Assembly (NCBI GenBank): GCA_022774085.1
Contig: JALFNZ010000067.1
Location: 1 to 35,677 of the forward strand
DNA: 35,677 nucleotides
Direction: 5' to 3'
From: Bacteroidales bacterium
Lineage (GTDB): Bacteria; Bacteroidota; Bacteroidia; Bacteroidales; UBA932
Part shown: piece by piece, positions 7,452 to 16,377 of the stretch
How positions within the stretch are numbered: the stretch's first letter is position 1
How the letters are laid out: each line of letters begins with the position of its first letter
Notes under the pieces: generated by a model
Database searches by the model: none
Seen by the model: the letters and a program-made list of their open reading frames with translations, nothing else
What the model was told of the DNA's origin: nothing
Made by a program: the position numbers and the translations under genes

Positions 7452-9590
7452 ATGGAAAATGGAAACAACATAAACAACGAAGAGCACAGAATCAGCAGGA
7501 TTCTGTGGTTCATCTATTTGTTGTTTCTGGTCCTGTCTGCGGTACTCATCATAAGGATAGTCCAGCTTCAGGTGATATGGGAGCCGGACAGCAATTATAT
7601 CAAGTACTTCCGTCCCAGCGTAGAGAAAAAAATACTGGAACCGGAAAGAGGTGCAATCCTTGACTGCAACGGAAAGTTACTTGCCATATCCACTCCGCTG
7701 TATGACCTCAGGATGGACTGCACCATACAGAAAAGCTATTTCAACACCTTCAGTGCAAAGGAACGCGACTCGCTGGAAACCCTTTTCAGGAGCAAGTTGA
7801 AGCTCATGTGCAAGGGACTGGCCGAGATATTACAGGAAGAAGGGAAAGACGGGAACTACTATTACAGGACCATCATTTCCAACAGGGAGTCAAACAGAGA
7901 CGGCAGAAGGAATCTGCTTCTGGCAAAAGACCTGGACCACAGCACATTGATGCGCATCGACCAGCTTCCTCTTGCCAAGGAGGGACGATATAAGAGCGGT
8001 CTTAAGAAAGACAAGCATATGACCAGGCAATACCCTTACGGGGACCTTGCCGGACGTCTCATAGGAGATATAACCGTGGACAAGGACAACCCGGAAAGAA
8101 ACAGGTTCGTAGGAGTCGAAGGCCAATATGACTACATTCTACATGGAAAGGAAGGAGTTGAGTGGATGAAAAGGACGGACCATGGAAGGATTGCCGACCC
8201 TGACAGTACCTCCGTCAGGGTGGAAGACGGTTTGGACATAAGGACTACCATCAACATCGACATGCAGGATATAGCAGACAGGGCTCTCAGGAAGCAACTT
8301 GAAGCAGATGAGGGAATTGAAGGAGGTTGTGTCGTGGTGATGGATGTGAAGACCGGAGCCATAAAATCCATGGTCAACCTGTCCAGGAACAAGAAGGGCA
8401 ATATCGGAGAGTATTTCAACATGGCGGTGGGAAGAGCAGGAGAGCCTGGCTCGATTTTCAAGTCCGTTACCTTGTCCATCCTGCTTGAAGACGGAAAGGT
8501 GGGGCTTGATACCGAAATCGAGACCAACGGTGGTGTGATGAAGGATATGAAGAAAATTCCGAGGGACGAGAGCATTGTAAGGTACGAAAGGAATACAGGC
8601 AAGAAGACAATCAGCGTGCTGGACGGATTCAAAAGGTCGTCGAACTATGTGTTCCGCACCCTTGTAATGGACAACTACCGGAACCAGGCCAAAGACTATG
8701 TCAGCAGGCTTTATGAATATAAACTCAATGACTCGTATAAATTCGACCTGGTAGAGAAAGGAGGAACGGTGTCCTCGCTCCCGGATCCGGAAAGCAAAAG
8801 CTGGACAATCACTGACCTGGCCTCGATAGCCATCGGATATACTGTGAAAGAGACACCTTTGAATATAGTGATGTTCTATAATGCCATTGCAAACAACGGC
8901 AAGATGATGAAGCCATATCTCATTGATGCTCAGATGGATGAAGGAAAGGTTGTAAAAAGGTACAAACCGGAGATACTGAACGGCTCGCTATTCTCCAAGG
9001 CCACGGCTGACACCCTGACAAGGGCACTGACCATGGTCACCCTTGAAGGAACGGCCTCCAGGCTGAAAAATGCGAAATGCGTCGTTGCAGGTAAGACCGG
9101 AACAGCCCGCGTCGTGCTCCCGAAAGAGGAAAGGGGAGGAAGCAGCGACCCATACAAGACCATTGACGGACACAGGAAGTTCCAGGCAACATTTGTCGGT
9201 TTCTTCCCGGCAGATGAGCCAAAATATACGGCGATTGTCACCATATATACCAACCTTACCCGAAGTGAAAGCTACGGAGGTGGCAACATCCCGGCGAAAG
9301 TATATAAGGAGATTGTGGATGATTTGTGGTCGCTGGACAGCGGATGGGGCAATGAGCTGAGTCAGACTGGTAAAGTTCCCCAGATGAAAGGCGAATATAT
9401 CGGAACGGGAGAATATTCCGGCGGGGGTGTTCCCAATCTGATAGGAATGGGACTTATGGATGCGATATATGCCATAGAAAACAACGGATACAGATGTTCA
9501 TACAAGGGCATCGGACATGTTTACAGACAAACTCCCCAGGCCGGGACAAAGGCCGGCAAAGGAGAGACGGTTGAAATTGAATTGAGATGA
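7452..9590 (+). CDS. ftsI: Division-specific penicillin-binding protein (FtsI/PBP3 type) with PASTA domain
   Basis: Class B transpeptidase that cross-links septal peptidoglycan together with the glycosyltransferase FtsW. One N-terminal membrane anchor at about 17-38, a PBP dimerisation domain at about 60-230, and the transpeptidase domain at about 285-620 with the three catalytic motifs: SIFK (Ser334 nucleophile, Lys337), SSN at 396-398 and KTG at 548-550. A single C-terminal PASTA domain, about 655-712, begins with VPNLIGM. Length of 712 is typical for Bacteroidota. ATG 7452 places the anchor correctly; a nearby ATG at 7430 is in another frame. The TGA overlaps the murE ATG by 4 bases. Confidence 0.95.
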   Translation: MENGNNINNEEHRISRILWFIYLLFLVLSAVLIIRIVQLQVIWEPDSNYIKYFRPSVEKKILEPERGAILDCNGKLLAISTPLYDLRMDCTIQKSYFNTFSAKERDSLETLFRSKLKLMCKGLAEILQEEGKDGNYYYRTIISNRESNRDGRRNLLLAKDLDHSTLMRIDQLPLAKEGRYKSGLKKDKHMTRQYPYGDLAGRLIGDITVDKDNPERNRFVGVEGQYDYILHGKEGVEWMKRTDHGRIADPDSTSVRVEDGLDIRTTINIDMQDIADRALRKQLEADEGIEGGCVVVMDVKTGAIKSMVNLSRNKKGNIGEYFNMAVGRAGEPGSIFKSVTLSILLEDGKVGLDTEIETNGGVMKDMKKIPRDESIVRYERNTGKKTISVLDGFKRSSNYVFRTLVMDNYRNQAKDYVSRLYEYKLNDSYKFDLVEKGGTVSSLPDPESKSWTITDLASIAIGYTVKETPLNIVMFYNAIANNGKMMKPYLIDAQMDEGKVVKRYKPEILNGSLFSKATADTLTRALTMVTLEGTASRLKNAKCVVAGKTGTARVVLPKEERGGSSDPYKTIDGHRKFQATFVGFFPADEPKYTAIVTIYTNLTRSESYGGGNIPAKVYKEIVDDLWSLDSGWGNELSQTGKVPQMKGEYIGTGEYSGGGVPNLIGMGLMDAIYAIENNGYRCSYKGIGHVYRQTPQAGTKAGKGETVEIELR

Positions 9591-11059
9591 TACTTGACAA
9601 AATACTTCAAGGATGCGCTGTCGCATCGGTGCAAGGAAACATCAGGACTGAGGTTCATTCCATCTGCAATGACTCCAGGAAGGTGGTTCCGGGCTCTTTG
9701 TTCATTGCAGTCAGGGGATATGCAGTGGACGGACATGATTTCATGGCTTCAGCCGTGGAAAAAGGGGCATGCGCCATCGTATATCAGGATGAAAATGCAC
9801 TGGAACAGTTGAAGGGCAAGAATCTGTCAGAGGTTGCTTTGGTGAGAGTCGATTCGTCAAGGAGTGCGCTCGCCACGATAGCTTCCAATTTTTACGACAA
9901 GCCTTCCGAGAAACTGACACTTGTGGGAATCACCGGCACAAATGGCAAAACCACCACAGTGACACTGCTCTACAGGCTTTTCACCATGCTCGGATACAAT
10001 TGCGGATTGCTATCCACCATAGCAAATTACGTTGGGAGCAAGAGGACCGAGGCAGTTAATACGACCTCCGACCCGATTACCATCAATTCCCTTCTTGCAG
10101 AGATGGTTGAACAGGGATGTACCTACTGTTTCATGGAAGTAAGTTCAATCGGAGTGGAGCAGGAAAGAGTGGCCGGACTTAAATTCAAGGCTGGTATTTT
10201 TTCCAACCTCACCCACGACCATCTTGACTACCACAAGACATTTGCTGAATATCTCAGGTGCAAGAAACTATTTTTCGACAACCTTCCTTCCGATGCATTC
10301 GCCATCACGAACATCGACGACCGTAACGGTGAAGTCATGCTCCAGAACACCAGGGCAAGGAAGGTCACATATTCTTGCCGTTCAATGGCGGACCACACAT
10401 GCAGGGTGATGGAGATGAGCTTCGACGGAATGATGCTCAAAATTGATTCCACCGAGACATGGTGCAGGCTCACAGGCATGTACAATGCAAGCAACCTGCT
10501 TGCGATATATACGACGGCACTGGTGCTGGGAGCTGAAAAGGATGAAATACTTGTGGCCCTGAGCACACTCAAGCCGGCACCGGGAAGACTGGAAAACATC
10601 AAGGGTCCGAAAGACATCTCGGTGATCATCGACTATGCCCACACCCCTGATGCACTTGAGAACGTGCTCAAGACACTCAAGGAGATTGCACCTGACCGGG
10701 AACTGATCTGCTTGTTCGGATGCGGTGGAGACCGTGACAAGACAAAAAGGCCGGAAATGGGAGCCATAGCCCAGAAATATGCCGACAGGATAATAGTGAC
10801 ATCCGACAACAGCCGAAGCGAAAGCACATCGGCAATAATGGCCGACATCAAAGCCGGGATGGACATCAGCGGCAGAGCCAAATCTCTTTTCATCGAAGAC
10901 AGGGAGGAGGCAATAAGGACGGGCATTGCCGTAGCCACTCCGGGAGCCACCCTGCTGCTTGCAGGGAAAGGCCATGAGACCTACCAGATCATAGGCACTG
11001 AAAAAAGACATTTTGATGAAAAGGAAATAATCGACCAAATCAATAAGGAAACAAGATGA
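9587..11059 (+). CDS. murE: UDP-MurNAc-L-Ala-D-Glu:meso-diaminopimelate ligase
   Basis: Adds the third stem-peptide residue to the peptidoglycan precursor with ATP; cytoplasmic. Mur ligase fold: N-terminal UDP-binding domain about 1-105, central ATPase with P-loop GTNGKTT at 117-123, C-terminal domain from about 335. The DAP-recognition motif, DNPR in meso-DAP enzymes, reads DNSR here (407-410); the Arg that contacts DAP is kept, so DAP is still the expected substrate. Two other conserved spots also differ: TTSDP (159-163) where TTPD is usual, and EVSSIGV (184-190) where EVSSH is usual. Length of 490 is normal. Both neighbours overlap by 4 bases, placing it firmly in the operon. Confidence 0.94.
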   Translation: MILDKILQGCAVASVQGNIRTEVHSICNDSRKVVPGSLFIAVRGYAVDGHDFMASAVEKGACAIVYQDENALEQLKGKNLSEVALVRVDSSRSALATIASNFYDKPSEKLTLVGITGTNGKTTTVTLLYRLFTMLGYNCGLLSTIANYVGSKRTEAVNTTSDPITINSLLAEMVEQGCTYCFMEVSSIGVEQERVAGLKFKAGIFSNLTHDHLDYHKTFAEYLRCKKLFFDNLPSDAFAITNIDDRNGEVMLQNTRARKVTYSCRSMADHTCRVMEMSFDGMMLKIDSTETWCRLTGMYNASNLLAIYTTALVLGAEKDEILVALSTLKPAPGRLENIKGPKDISVIIDYAHTPDALENVLKTLKEIAPDRELICLFGCGGDRDKTKRPEMGAIAQKYADRIIVTSDNSRSESTSAIMADIKAGMDISGRAKSLFIEDREEAIRTGIAVATPGATLLLAGKGHETYQIIGTEKRHFDEKEIIDQINKETR

Positions 11060-12360
11060 TATACCATATATTCCAATTGCTGTCGGACTACGACATTCCC
11101 GGACAGGGCCTGTTCACCTACCTGTCCTTCAGGGCTATACTCACATTCACCACTGCCCTTCTGATATCCATAATCGCAGGCAAGCGTATAATCAGATGGA
11201 TTCAGAGGAAACAGATCGGTGAGGAAATCCGTGACCTTGGTCTGGAGGGACAGATGCAGAAAAAAGGCACTCCGACCATGGGAGGCATCATCATCTTCCT
11301 CTCCATCATAGTCCCTGTGCTTCTGTTCTCAGACCTTACGAATATATATACCATATTGTTGCTGATCAGCACAATAGGCTTCTTCATCATAGGACTGAGC
11401 GACGACTACATCAAGGTTTTCAAGAAAAAGAAGGAAGGACTCAGCCCAAAGGCAAAACTGCTGGCACAGACACTGATTGGCTTCATCATCGGGTTCACGG
11501 TATGGTTCAGTGACGACATCGTTGTCAGGGTAAACGTGCCATCGAAGGACCATGTTACATCGATTGTCGCTGCGGGTGACAGTCTGAATGTCAATACTGC
11601 CAGGATTGTCGGCGACGTATCCCGCACGGAAAAACAGGATATGGTCAAAAGCACCAAGACCACAATTCCTTTTGTAAAGAGCCATGAGTTCGACTACAAA
11701 TGGCTCTCCCCTTTCAAGGGTGCCGCGGGATGGTATTGCAAATGGGCCATTTATGTGCTGATGATTGTATTTGTAATCACGGCATGTTCTAACGGAGTGA
11801 ATCTGACCGACGGCATGGACGGACTTGCGACCGGCACTTCTGCCATCGTCGGTGTGGTGTTGGGAATATTCGCCTGGCTTGGAGGTAATGTGGTGAATGC
11901 CAATTACCTGAATATTATGTATATCCCGGGCAGCGGAGAGATTGCGGTTTTCATGGCTGCCTTCGTGGGCGCCCTCATCGGTTTCCTTTGGAACAATGCC
12001 TTCCCTGCACAGGTGTTCATGGGTGACACCGGAAGCCTGATGCTCGGAGGAATAATCGGAGTTTGTGCGATACTGATCAGAAAGGAACTTCTGCTCCCTA
12101 TCCTTTGCGGAATCTTCTTCGTGGAGAGTCTGTCGGTGATGATGCAGACCTTCTATTTCAAGATGACCAGGAAAAAATACGGGCAGGGACGCAGGATATT
12201 CAAGATGGCACCTCTGCACCATCATTTCCAGAAAGAGGGCATCCCGGCATTGATCCAGAAGCCGGCCAGGGCCATCCCGGAAGCAAAAATCGTGGTGCGT
12301 TTCTGGATTATAGGAATGATACTGGCGGTCATTACAATCGCTTTGCTAAAAATACGATAA
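11056..12360 (+). CDS. mraY: Phospho-MurNAc-pentapeptide transferase
   Basis: Integral membrane enzyme that moves phospho-MurNAc-pentapeptide from UMP onto undecaprenyl phosphate to form lipid I. About ten membrane spans are apparent. Signature residues: Asp-rich DDYIKV at 116-121, NGVNLTDGMDG at 246-256, and the MraY-specific PLHHHFQKEG motif before the last span. A hydrophilic insert of roughly 65-70 residues (about 152-220, rich in Lys/Thr/Val) lies between spans; an insert at this place is known in Bacteroidota MraY, explaining the 434-residue length against about 360 in E. coli. It overlaps murE by 4 bases; 57 bases separate it from murD, the longest gap in the operon. Confidence 0.97.
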   Translation: MIYHIFQLLSDYDIPGQGLFTYLSFRAILTFTTALLISIIAGKRIIRWIQRKQIGEEIRDLGLEGQMQKKGTPTMGGIIIFLSIIVPVLLFSDLTNIYTILLLISTIGFFIIGLSDDYIKVFKKKKEGLSPKAKLLAQTLIGFIIGFTVWFSDDIVVRVNVPSKDHVTSIVAAGDSLNVNTARIVGDVSRTEKQDMVKSTKTTIPFVKSHEFDYKWLSPFKGAAGWYCKWAIYVLMIVFVITACSNGVNLTDGMDGLATGTSAIVGVVLGIFAWLGGNVVNANYLNIMYIPGSGEIAVFMAAFVGALIGFLWNNAFPAQVFMGDTGSLMLGGIIGVCAILIRKELLLPILCGIFFVESLSVMMQTFYFKMTRKKYGQGRRIFKMAPLHHHFQKEGIPALIQKPARAIPEAKIVVRFWIIGMILAVITIALLKIR

Positions 12361-12417
12361 TCAATGGATTTTCAGCTATTTATTCAAATATTGGAATGAT
12401 AGAAAAATAACAGTGTA

Positions 12418-13752
12418 ATGGACAGAATAGTGGTTTTAGGCGGAGGAGAAAGCGGAGTGGGATCCGCGATCCTCGCAAAAGTCAAAGGGTTTGATGTTTT
12501 CCTCTCCGATATGGGGAAAATCGCCGACAAATACATAGAGATGCTCGAAAAATGGGAAATCCCTTATGAGCAGGGCAAACACACCGAGGAACTTATACTG
12601 AATGCAAAGGAAGTGATAAAGAGCCCCGGCATCCCGGGGACAGCCCCCATGGTGAAGAAAATCGAAGAAAACGGTATCAGTATCATCTCGGAAATCGAGT
12701 TTGCCGGAAGATACGACAATGCAAAGAAGATTTGCATAACGGGAAGCAACGGCAAAACGACCACGACATCGCTCATCTACTACCTGCTCCAGCAGGCAGG
12801 GCTCAACGTAGGTCTTGGCGGCAATATCGGCAAGAGCTATGCATATCAGGTTGCAACAGAAAAACACGATATATATGTACTGGAACTGAGCAGTTTCCAA
12901 CTGGACAATGTTTATGATTTCAAGGCAGACATCGCAATCATCACCAACATCACTCCTGACCATCTGGACAGGTATGACTACAAAATGGAAAATTATGTGA
13001 AGTCCAAATTCAGAATCACGCGCAATATGTCCGATGAGGATTGCTTCATCTTCTGCTCCGACGACGAGATTACCATCAACCACCTCAACCAGATAGTGGT
13101 AAAGGCAAAGAAACTCCCGTTCACCCAGAAAACCGTAGTGGAGCAGGGAGCCTTCCTGAAGGAAGACAAGATGGTGGTCAGATACAAGGAGAGCGAGTGT
13201 GATATGTACATCCGCGAACTGGCCCTGGGCGGAAAGCACAATGTCTATAACTCGATGGCGGCAGCAATCGCAGCTAAAGTGATGGACATCGACAACCAGA
13301 CCATCAGAACTTCACTTGCAACCTTCCAGCCAGTGGAACACAGGCTTGAGAAAGTCCTGAGTGTGGGAGGAGTCCTCTATATCAACGACTCGAAGGCTAC
13401 AAATGTGGATTCAGCCTGGTATGCTCTTGAGTGTCAGACACAACCGGTTGTCTGGATTGTCGGTGGAAAGGATAAGGGAAATGACTACTCGACCCTCGTC
13501 CCTCTGGCAAAGGAAAAAGTGAAAGCCATGGTCTGCATGGGAGTGGACAACACCAAGTTCCATGACAGTTTCAAGGATATCGTTCCGATAATCAAGGATG
13601 TAAAATCCGCTGAAGAGGCTGTAAGGGTGGCAAGTTCGCTTGCATCGGTCGGCGATGTTGTGCTGCTTTCACCATGCTGCGCAAGTTTCGACCTGTTCAA
13701 GAGCTATGAGGACAGGGGCAGACAGTTCAAGGAAGCTGTAAGAAATCTATAG
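12418..13752 (+). CDS. murD: UDP-MurNAc-L-alanine:D-glutamate ligase
   Basis: Adds D-glutamate to UDP-MurNAc-L-Ala with ATP in the cytoplasm. The N-terminal nucleotide-like domain begins with RIVVLGGGESGVGSA (residues 3-17); the ATP P-loop GSNGKTT is at 109-115; ITPDHLDRY in the central domain and NDSKATN in the C-terminal domain are the usual Mur ligase signatures. Length of 444 is normal. It starts after a 57-base spacer in which no promoter consensus or terminator was recognised, and ends two bases before ftsW. Nothing atypical in motifs. Confidence 0.97.
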   Translation: MDRIVVLGGGESGVGSAILAKVKGFDVFLSDMGKIADKYIEMLEKWEIPYEQGKHTEELILNAKEVIKSPGIPGTAPMVKKIEENGISIISEIEFAGRYDNAKKICITGSNGKTTTTSLIYYLLQQAGLNVGLGGNIGKSYAYQVATEKHDIYVLELSSFQLDNVYDFKADIAIITNITPDHLDRYDYKMENYVKSKFRITRNMSDEDCFIFCSDDEITINHLNQIVVKAKKLPFTQKTVVEQGAFLKEDKMVVRYKESECDMYIRELALGGKHNVYNSMAAAIAAKVMDIDNQTIRTSLATFQPVEHRLEKVLSVGGVLYINDSKATNVDSAWYALECQTQPVVWIVGGKDKGNDYSTLVPLAKEKVKAMVCMGVDNTKFHDSFKDIVPIIKDVKSAEEAVRVASSLASVGDVVLLSPCCASFDLFKSYEDRGRQFKEAVRNL

Positions 13753-13754
13753 AT

Positions 13755-15221
13755 ATGGACGCAAGGGAGGAGAACATAAACAAGAGCAGATTCTGGAATT
13801 TCATTGACAGTATCGAGGGCGACAAAATCGTATGGATTATCGTCCTTATGCTCATCATGATTTCCGTTCTAGCCATCTTCTCGTCCACGCCTCTGCTTAA
13901 CGACGGAAACAAGGACAGGATAGACATCATCCGGGACCAGATTATCACTGCGGTGCTTGGACTGGGGGTGATTTGGGGAATGTACAAGTTGGACAGCCTG
14001 AAGGTCAATACCGTGAAACTCTTCATGAACGTTTCGCAGTTCGGATTCTTGTTTTCATTTATCCTGCTCTTCATTCTGGATGCTCACCTGAACCTCGGAA
14101 TCATTAAAGCACAGAAAATCAACGATGCATGGAGAACGCTGAGTTTCAAAGGCTTCCAGATACATGTGTTTGAGTTTACAAAGGTTGCCATGGTGATGTA
14201 CCTGGCATGGGCCTGCCACTCATACAAGAAAGATCAGGAGCAGATTGCCTCCAATTCCCCGACGACGACGTTGAAGATAGCCAATGCCCTCGCAAAGACT
14301 CGGCGGTTCAAGTTCATGGGAAAGCCGTTCTGGAAGAGGGTGCTGTATATGTATATGCCCGTGGTTATCGTCAGCCTTATGGTGCTGATGGGCAGCGGTT
14401 CCAGCGGTATTTTCATCGGAGCCATCCTTGTTCTGGTGCTTATGATCGGAGGTGTGCCGCTGAGGGAGGTCGGGCTTGGTGCCATTGCGGGAGTGATGCT
14501 GCTTGTGGGCGGAGTCGCCCTGTATAATGTTACCGACAATGAATTTCTCAAGAAATTCGGGAGAATACCGACAATGCTCAACCGAATGACCATCGAATAT
14601 GACACCGAAAAGCTCTCTACATTGAAGGAAGGTACTGACGAATTCTACCAAGAGAGGGATAAGATTCTCCAACCTTACGGTGCCAAGATTGCGGTCCATG
14701 AAGGTGGGGTTTTCGGGAAAGGCAGCGGAAACAGTACACAGAAATATATAGTGACGAATATTTATGGTGACTATATGTTCAGTTTCCTGATTGAGGAATA
14801 TGGCCTTGTGGGCGGAATCCTTGTCATCCTGCTCTATGTCAGTCTCCTGGCAAGGGGATCACACATAGCGAAAATGTGCAGGAAGGAGTTCACCAAGCTT
14901 GCTGTGGGAGGGTTGAGCCTTTTGATAACCGGTCAGGCGTTCATGCACATGTTCGTGAATGTTGACATTGGTCCGATGACCGGTCAGACCCTGCCTCTGG
15001 TCAGCCACGGAGCATTTGCCTTCCTGATGTTCTGCATTGCATTCGGTATCATTCTGACAATAAGCAAGATGACCCGCAATCAGATGAGGCAGGCCGAAGC
15101 CCAGGCAGTGCCGCTTTATGAAAAAGCAGGCGAGCAGGAAAAAGACGATATTCAGGCGAGCATGGATATTTTGGAAAGCATCGGAAACGATGATCCCGCT
15201 CAAATGGATGAAGAATTATAA
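13755..15221 (+). CDS. ftsW: FtsW, septal peptidoglycan polymerase (SEDS family)
   Basis: Polymerises lipid II into glycan strands at the septum with the PBP encoded upstream. Multi-pass membrane protein of 488 residues, about ten spans, longer than the usual ~400 because of a soluble stretch near 155-200 and a C-terminal tail of about 50 polar residues. The SEDS catalytic acid is probably Asp339 in YGDYMFSFLIEEYGLVGG, after the GxGNST motif (GSGNST). The normally invariant glycine/serine loop after TGQxLPL(I/V)S is altered: residues 417-421 read SHGAF instead of S-x-G-G-S/T. Position between murD and murG supports FtsW rather than RodA. Sequence is divergent for the family, but no frameshift or stop is seen. 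Confidence 0.9.
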   Translation: MDAREENINKSRFWNFIDSIEGDKIVWIIVLMLIMISVLAIFSSTPLLNDGNKDRIDIIRDQIITAVLGLGVIWGMYKLDSLKVNTVKLFMNVSQFGFLFSFILLFILDAHLNLGIIKAQKINDAWRTLSFKGFQIHVFEFTKVAMVMYLAWACHSYKKDQEQIASNSPTTTLKIANALAKTRRFKFMGKPFWKRVLYMYMPVVIVSLMVLMGSGSSGIFIGAILVLVLMIGGVPLREVGLGAIAGVMLLVGGVALYNVTDNEFLKKFGRIPTMLNRMTIEYDTEKLSTLKEGTDEFYQERDKILQPYGAKIAVHEGGVFGKGSGNSTQKYIVTNIYGDYMFSFLIEEYGLVGGILVILLYVSLLARGSHIAKMCRKEFTKLAVGGLSLLITGQAFMHMFVNVDIGPMTGQTLPLVSHGAFAFLMFCIAFGIILTISKMTRNQMRQAEAQAVPLYEKAGEQEKDDIQASMDILESIGNDDPAQMDEEL

Positions 15222-15242
15222 ATTTATGAAACTCACTCAATT

Positions 15243-16376
15243 ATGTCAAAGTACAGACCAATAAGGGCAATCATAAGCGGAGGCGGTACCGGAGGACACA
15301 TCTTTCCGGCACTGTCCATCGGCAACATGCTCAAGGAGCTGAACCCCAAGAGTGAAATATTGTTTGTAGGAGCTGTCGGAAGGATGGAAATGGAAAAAGT
15401 TCCGGCAGCGGGATACAAGATTATCGGTTTACCTGTGACCGGGCTGCAGAGAAAATTCACTTTATCCAATCTTGCACTTCCTTTCAAGGTGATCAGGAGC
15501 ATAAGAATGGCAAAGCGGATTCTTCGCGAGTTCAAACCGGACATTGCCATAGGTGTAGGCGGATATGCCAGCGCTCCCCTTCTAATGGCTGCAGGCCGTC
15601 TCGGAATCCCGACACTGATCCAGGAACAGAACGGCTATGCCGGACTGACGAATAAAATATTGGGTAAGAAGGCGGAATGCATCTGTGTCGCATACGAGGG
15701 GATGGAAAGATTCTTCCCGGCAGAGAAGATTGTAATGAGCGGAAACCCCATCCGCAAGGAGATTGTGCCCTCAACAGACAGGCTGAAGATGGAAGCCTGC
15801 GAGTTCTACAGGCTCAATCCTCACAAGAAACATATATTTATCGTGGGAGGAAGCCTTGGAAGCGGCACTCTTAACAATGCCATGAAAAAATGGATAAGCG
15901 ACGGATGTCCGGGCTCTGAAAACGTGGAAATAATCTGGCAGTGCGGCAAATACTACAAAGCCTCAATAGATGCTTTCATGCAGGAGCAAAGGGGCCTTGG
16001 GGCAAAACTGGACGGCATAAGGCATTACGATTTCATCAAAAGAATGGATCTGGCCTACTGTGCGGCCGACATTGTGATTTCTCGTTCAGGAGCAAGCTCA
16101 GTGTCAGAGCTTTGTGCAGCACATAAAGCCGTCATTTTCGTGCCGTCGCCGAATGTTGCAGAGGATCATCAGACACATAATGCAATGGCACTTGTGAACA
16201 AAGGCGCAGCTATGTTGGTAAAGGATGACCAGGCTGCCGATTCACTGATGAAAGTGGCTGTCGATCTGCTTGGTGAGCCGGAGAAAATAGCAGCTATGGA
16301 AAAGAATATCGCCACTCTGGCACTGAAGAATGCGGCATTGACCATAGCTGATGAAATTTACAAAATTGTGGATTAA
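15243..16376 (+). CDS. murG: UDP-GlcNAc:MurNAc-pentapeptide-PP-undecaprenol GlcNAc transferase
   Basis: Peripheral membrane GT28 glycosyltransferase that makes lipid II from lipid I and UDP-GlcNAc on the inner face of the cytoplasmic membrane. N-terminal glycine loop GGGTGGH is at 13-19, GVGGYAS and QEQN follow as expected, and the C-terminal UDP-GlcNAc site SRSGASSVSE...EDHQTHNA is intact. Length of 377 residues is normal. It begins 21 bases after ftsW; its TAA is separated by one base from the murC ATG. Confidence 0.97.
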   Translation: MSKYRPIRAIISGGGTGGHIFPALSIGNMLKELNPKSEILFVGAVGRMEMEKVPAAGYKIIGLPVTGLQRKFTLSNLALPFKVIRSIRMAKRILREFKPDIAIGVGGYASAPLLMAAGRLGIPTLIQEQNGYAGLTNKILGKKAECICVAYEGMERFFPAEKIVMSGNPIRKEIVPSTDRLKMEACEFYRLNPHKKHIFIVGGSLGSGTLNNAMKKWISDGCPGSENVEIIWQCGKYYKASIDAFMQEQRGLGAKLDGIRHYDFIKRMDLAYCAADIVISRSGASSVSELCAAHKAVIFVPSPNVAEDHQTHNAMALVNKGAAMLVKDDQAADSLMKVAVDLLGEPEKIAAMEKNIATLALKNAALTIADEIYKIVD

Positions 16377-16377
16377 T

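Noticed and set aside
11329..12225. Antisense open frame of 298 codons within mraY
   Set aside because: Shadow of mraY; no membrane or domain pattern of its own.
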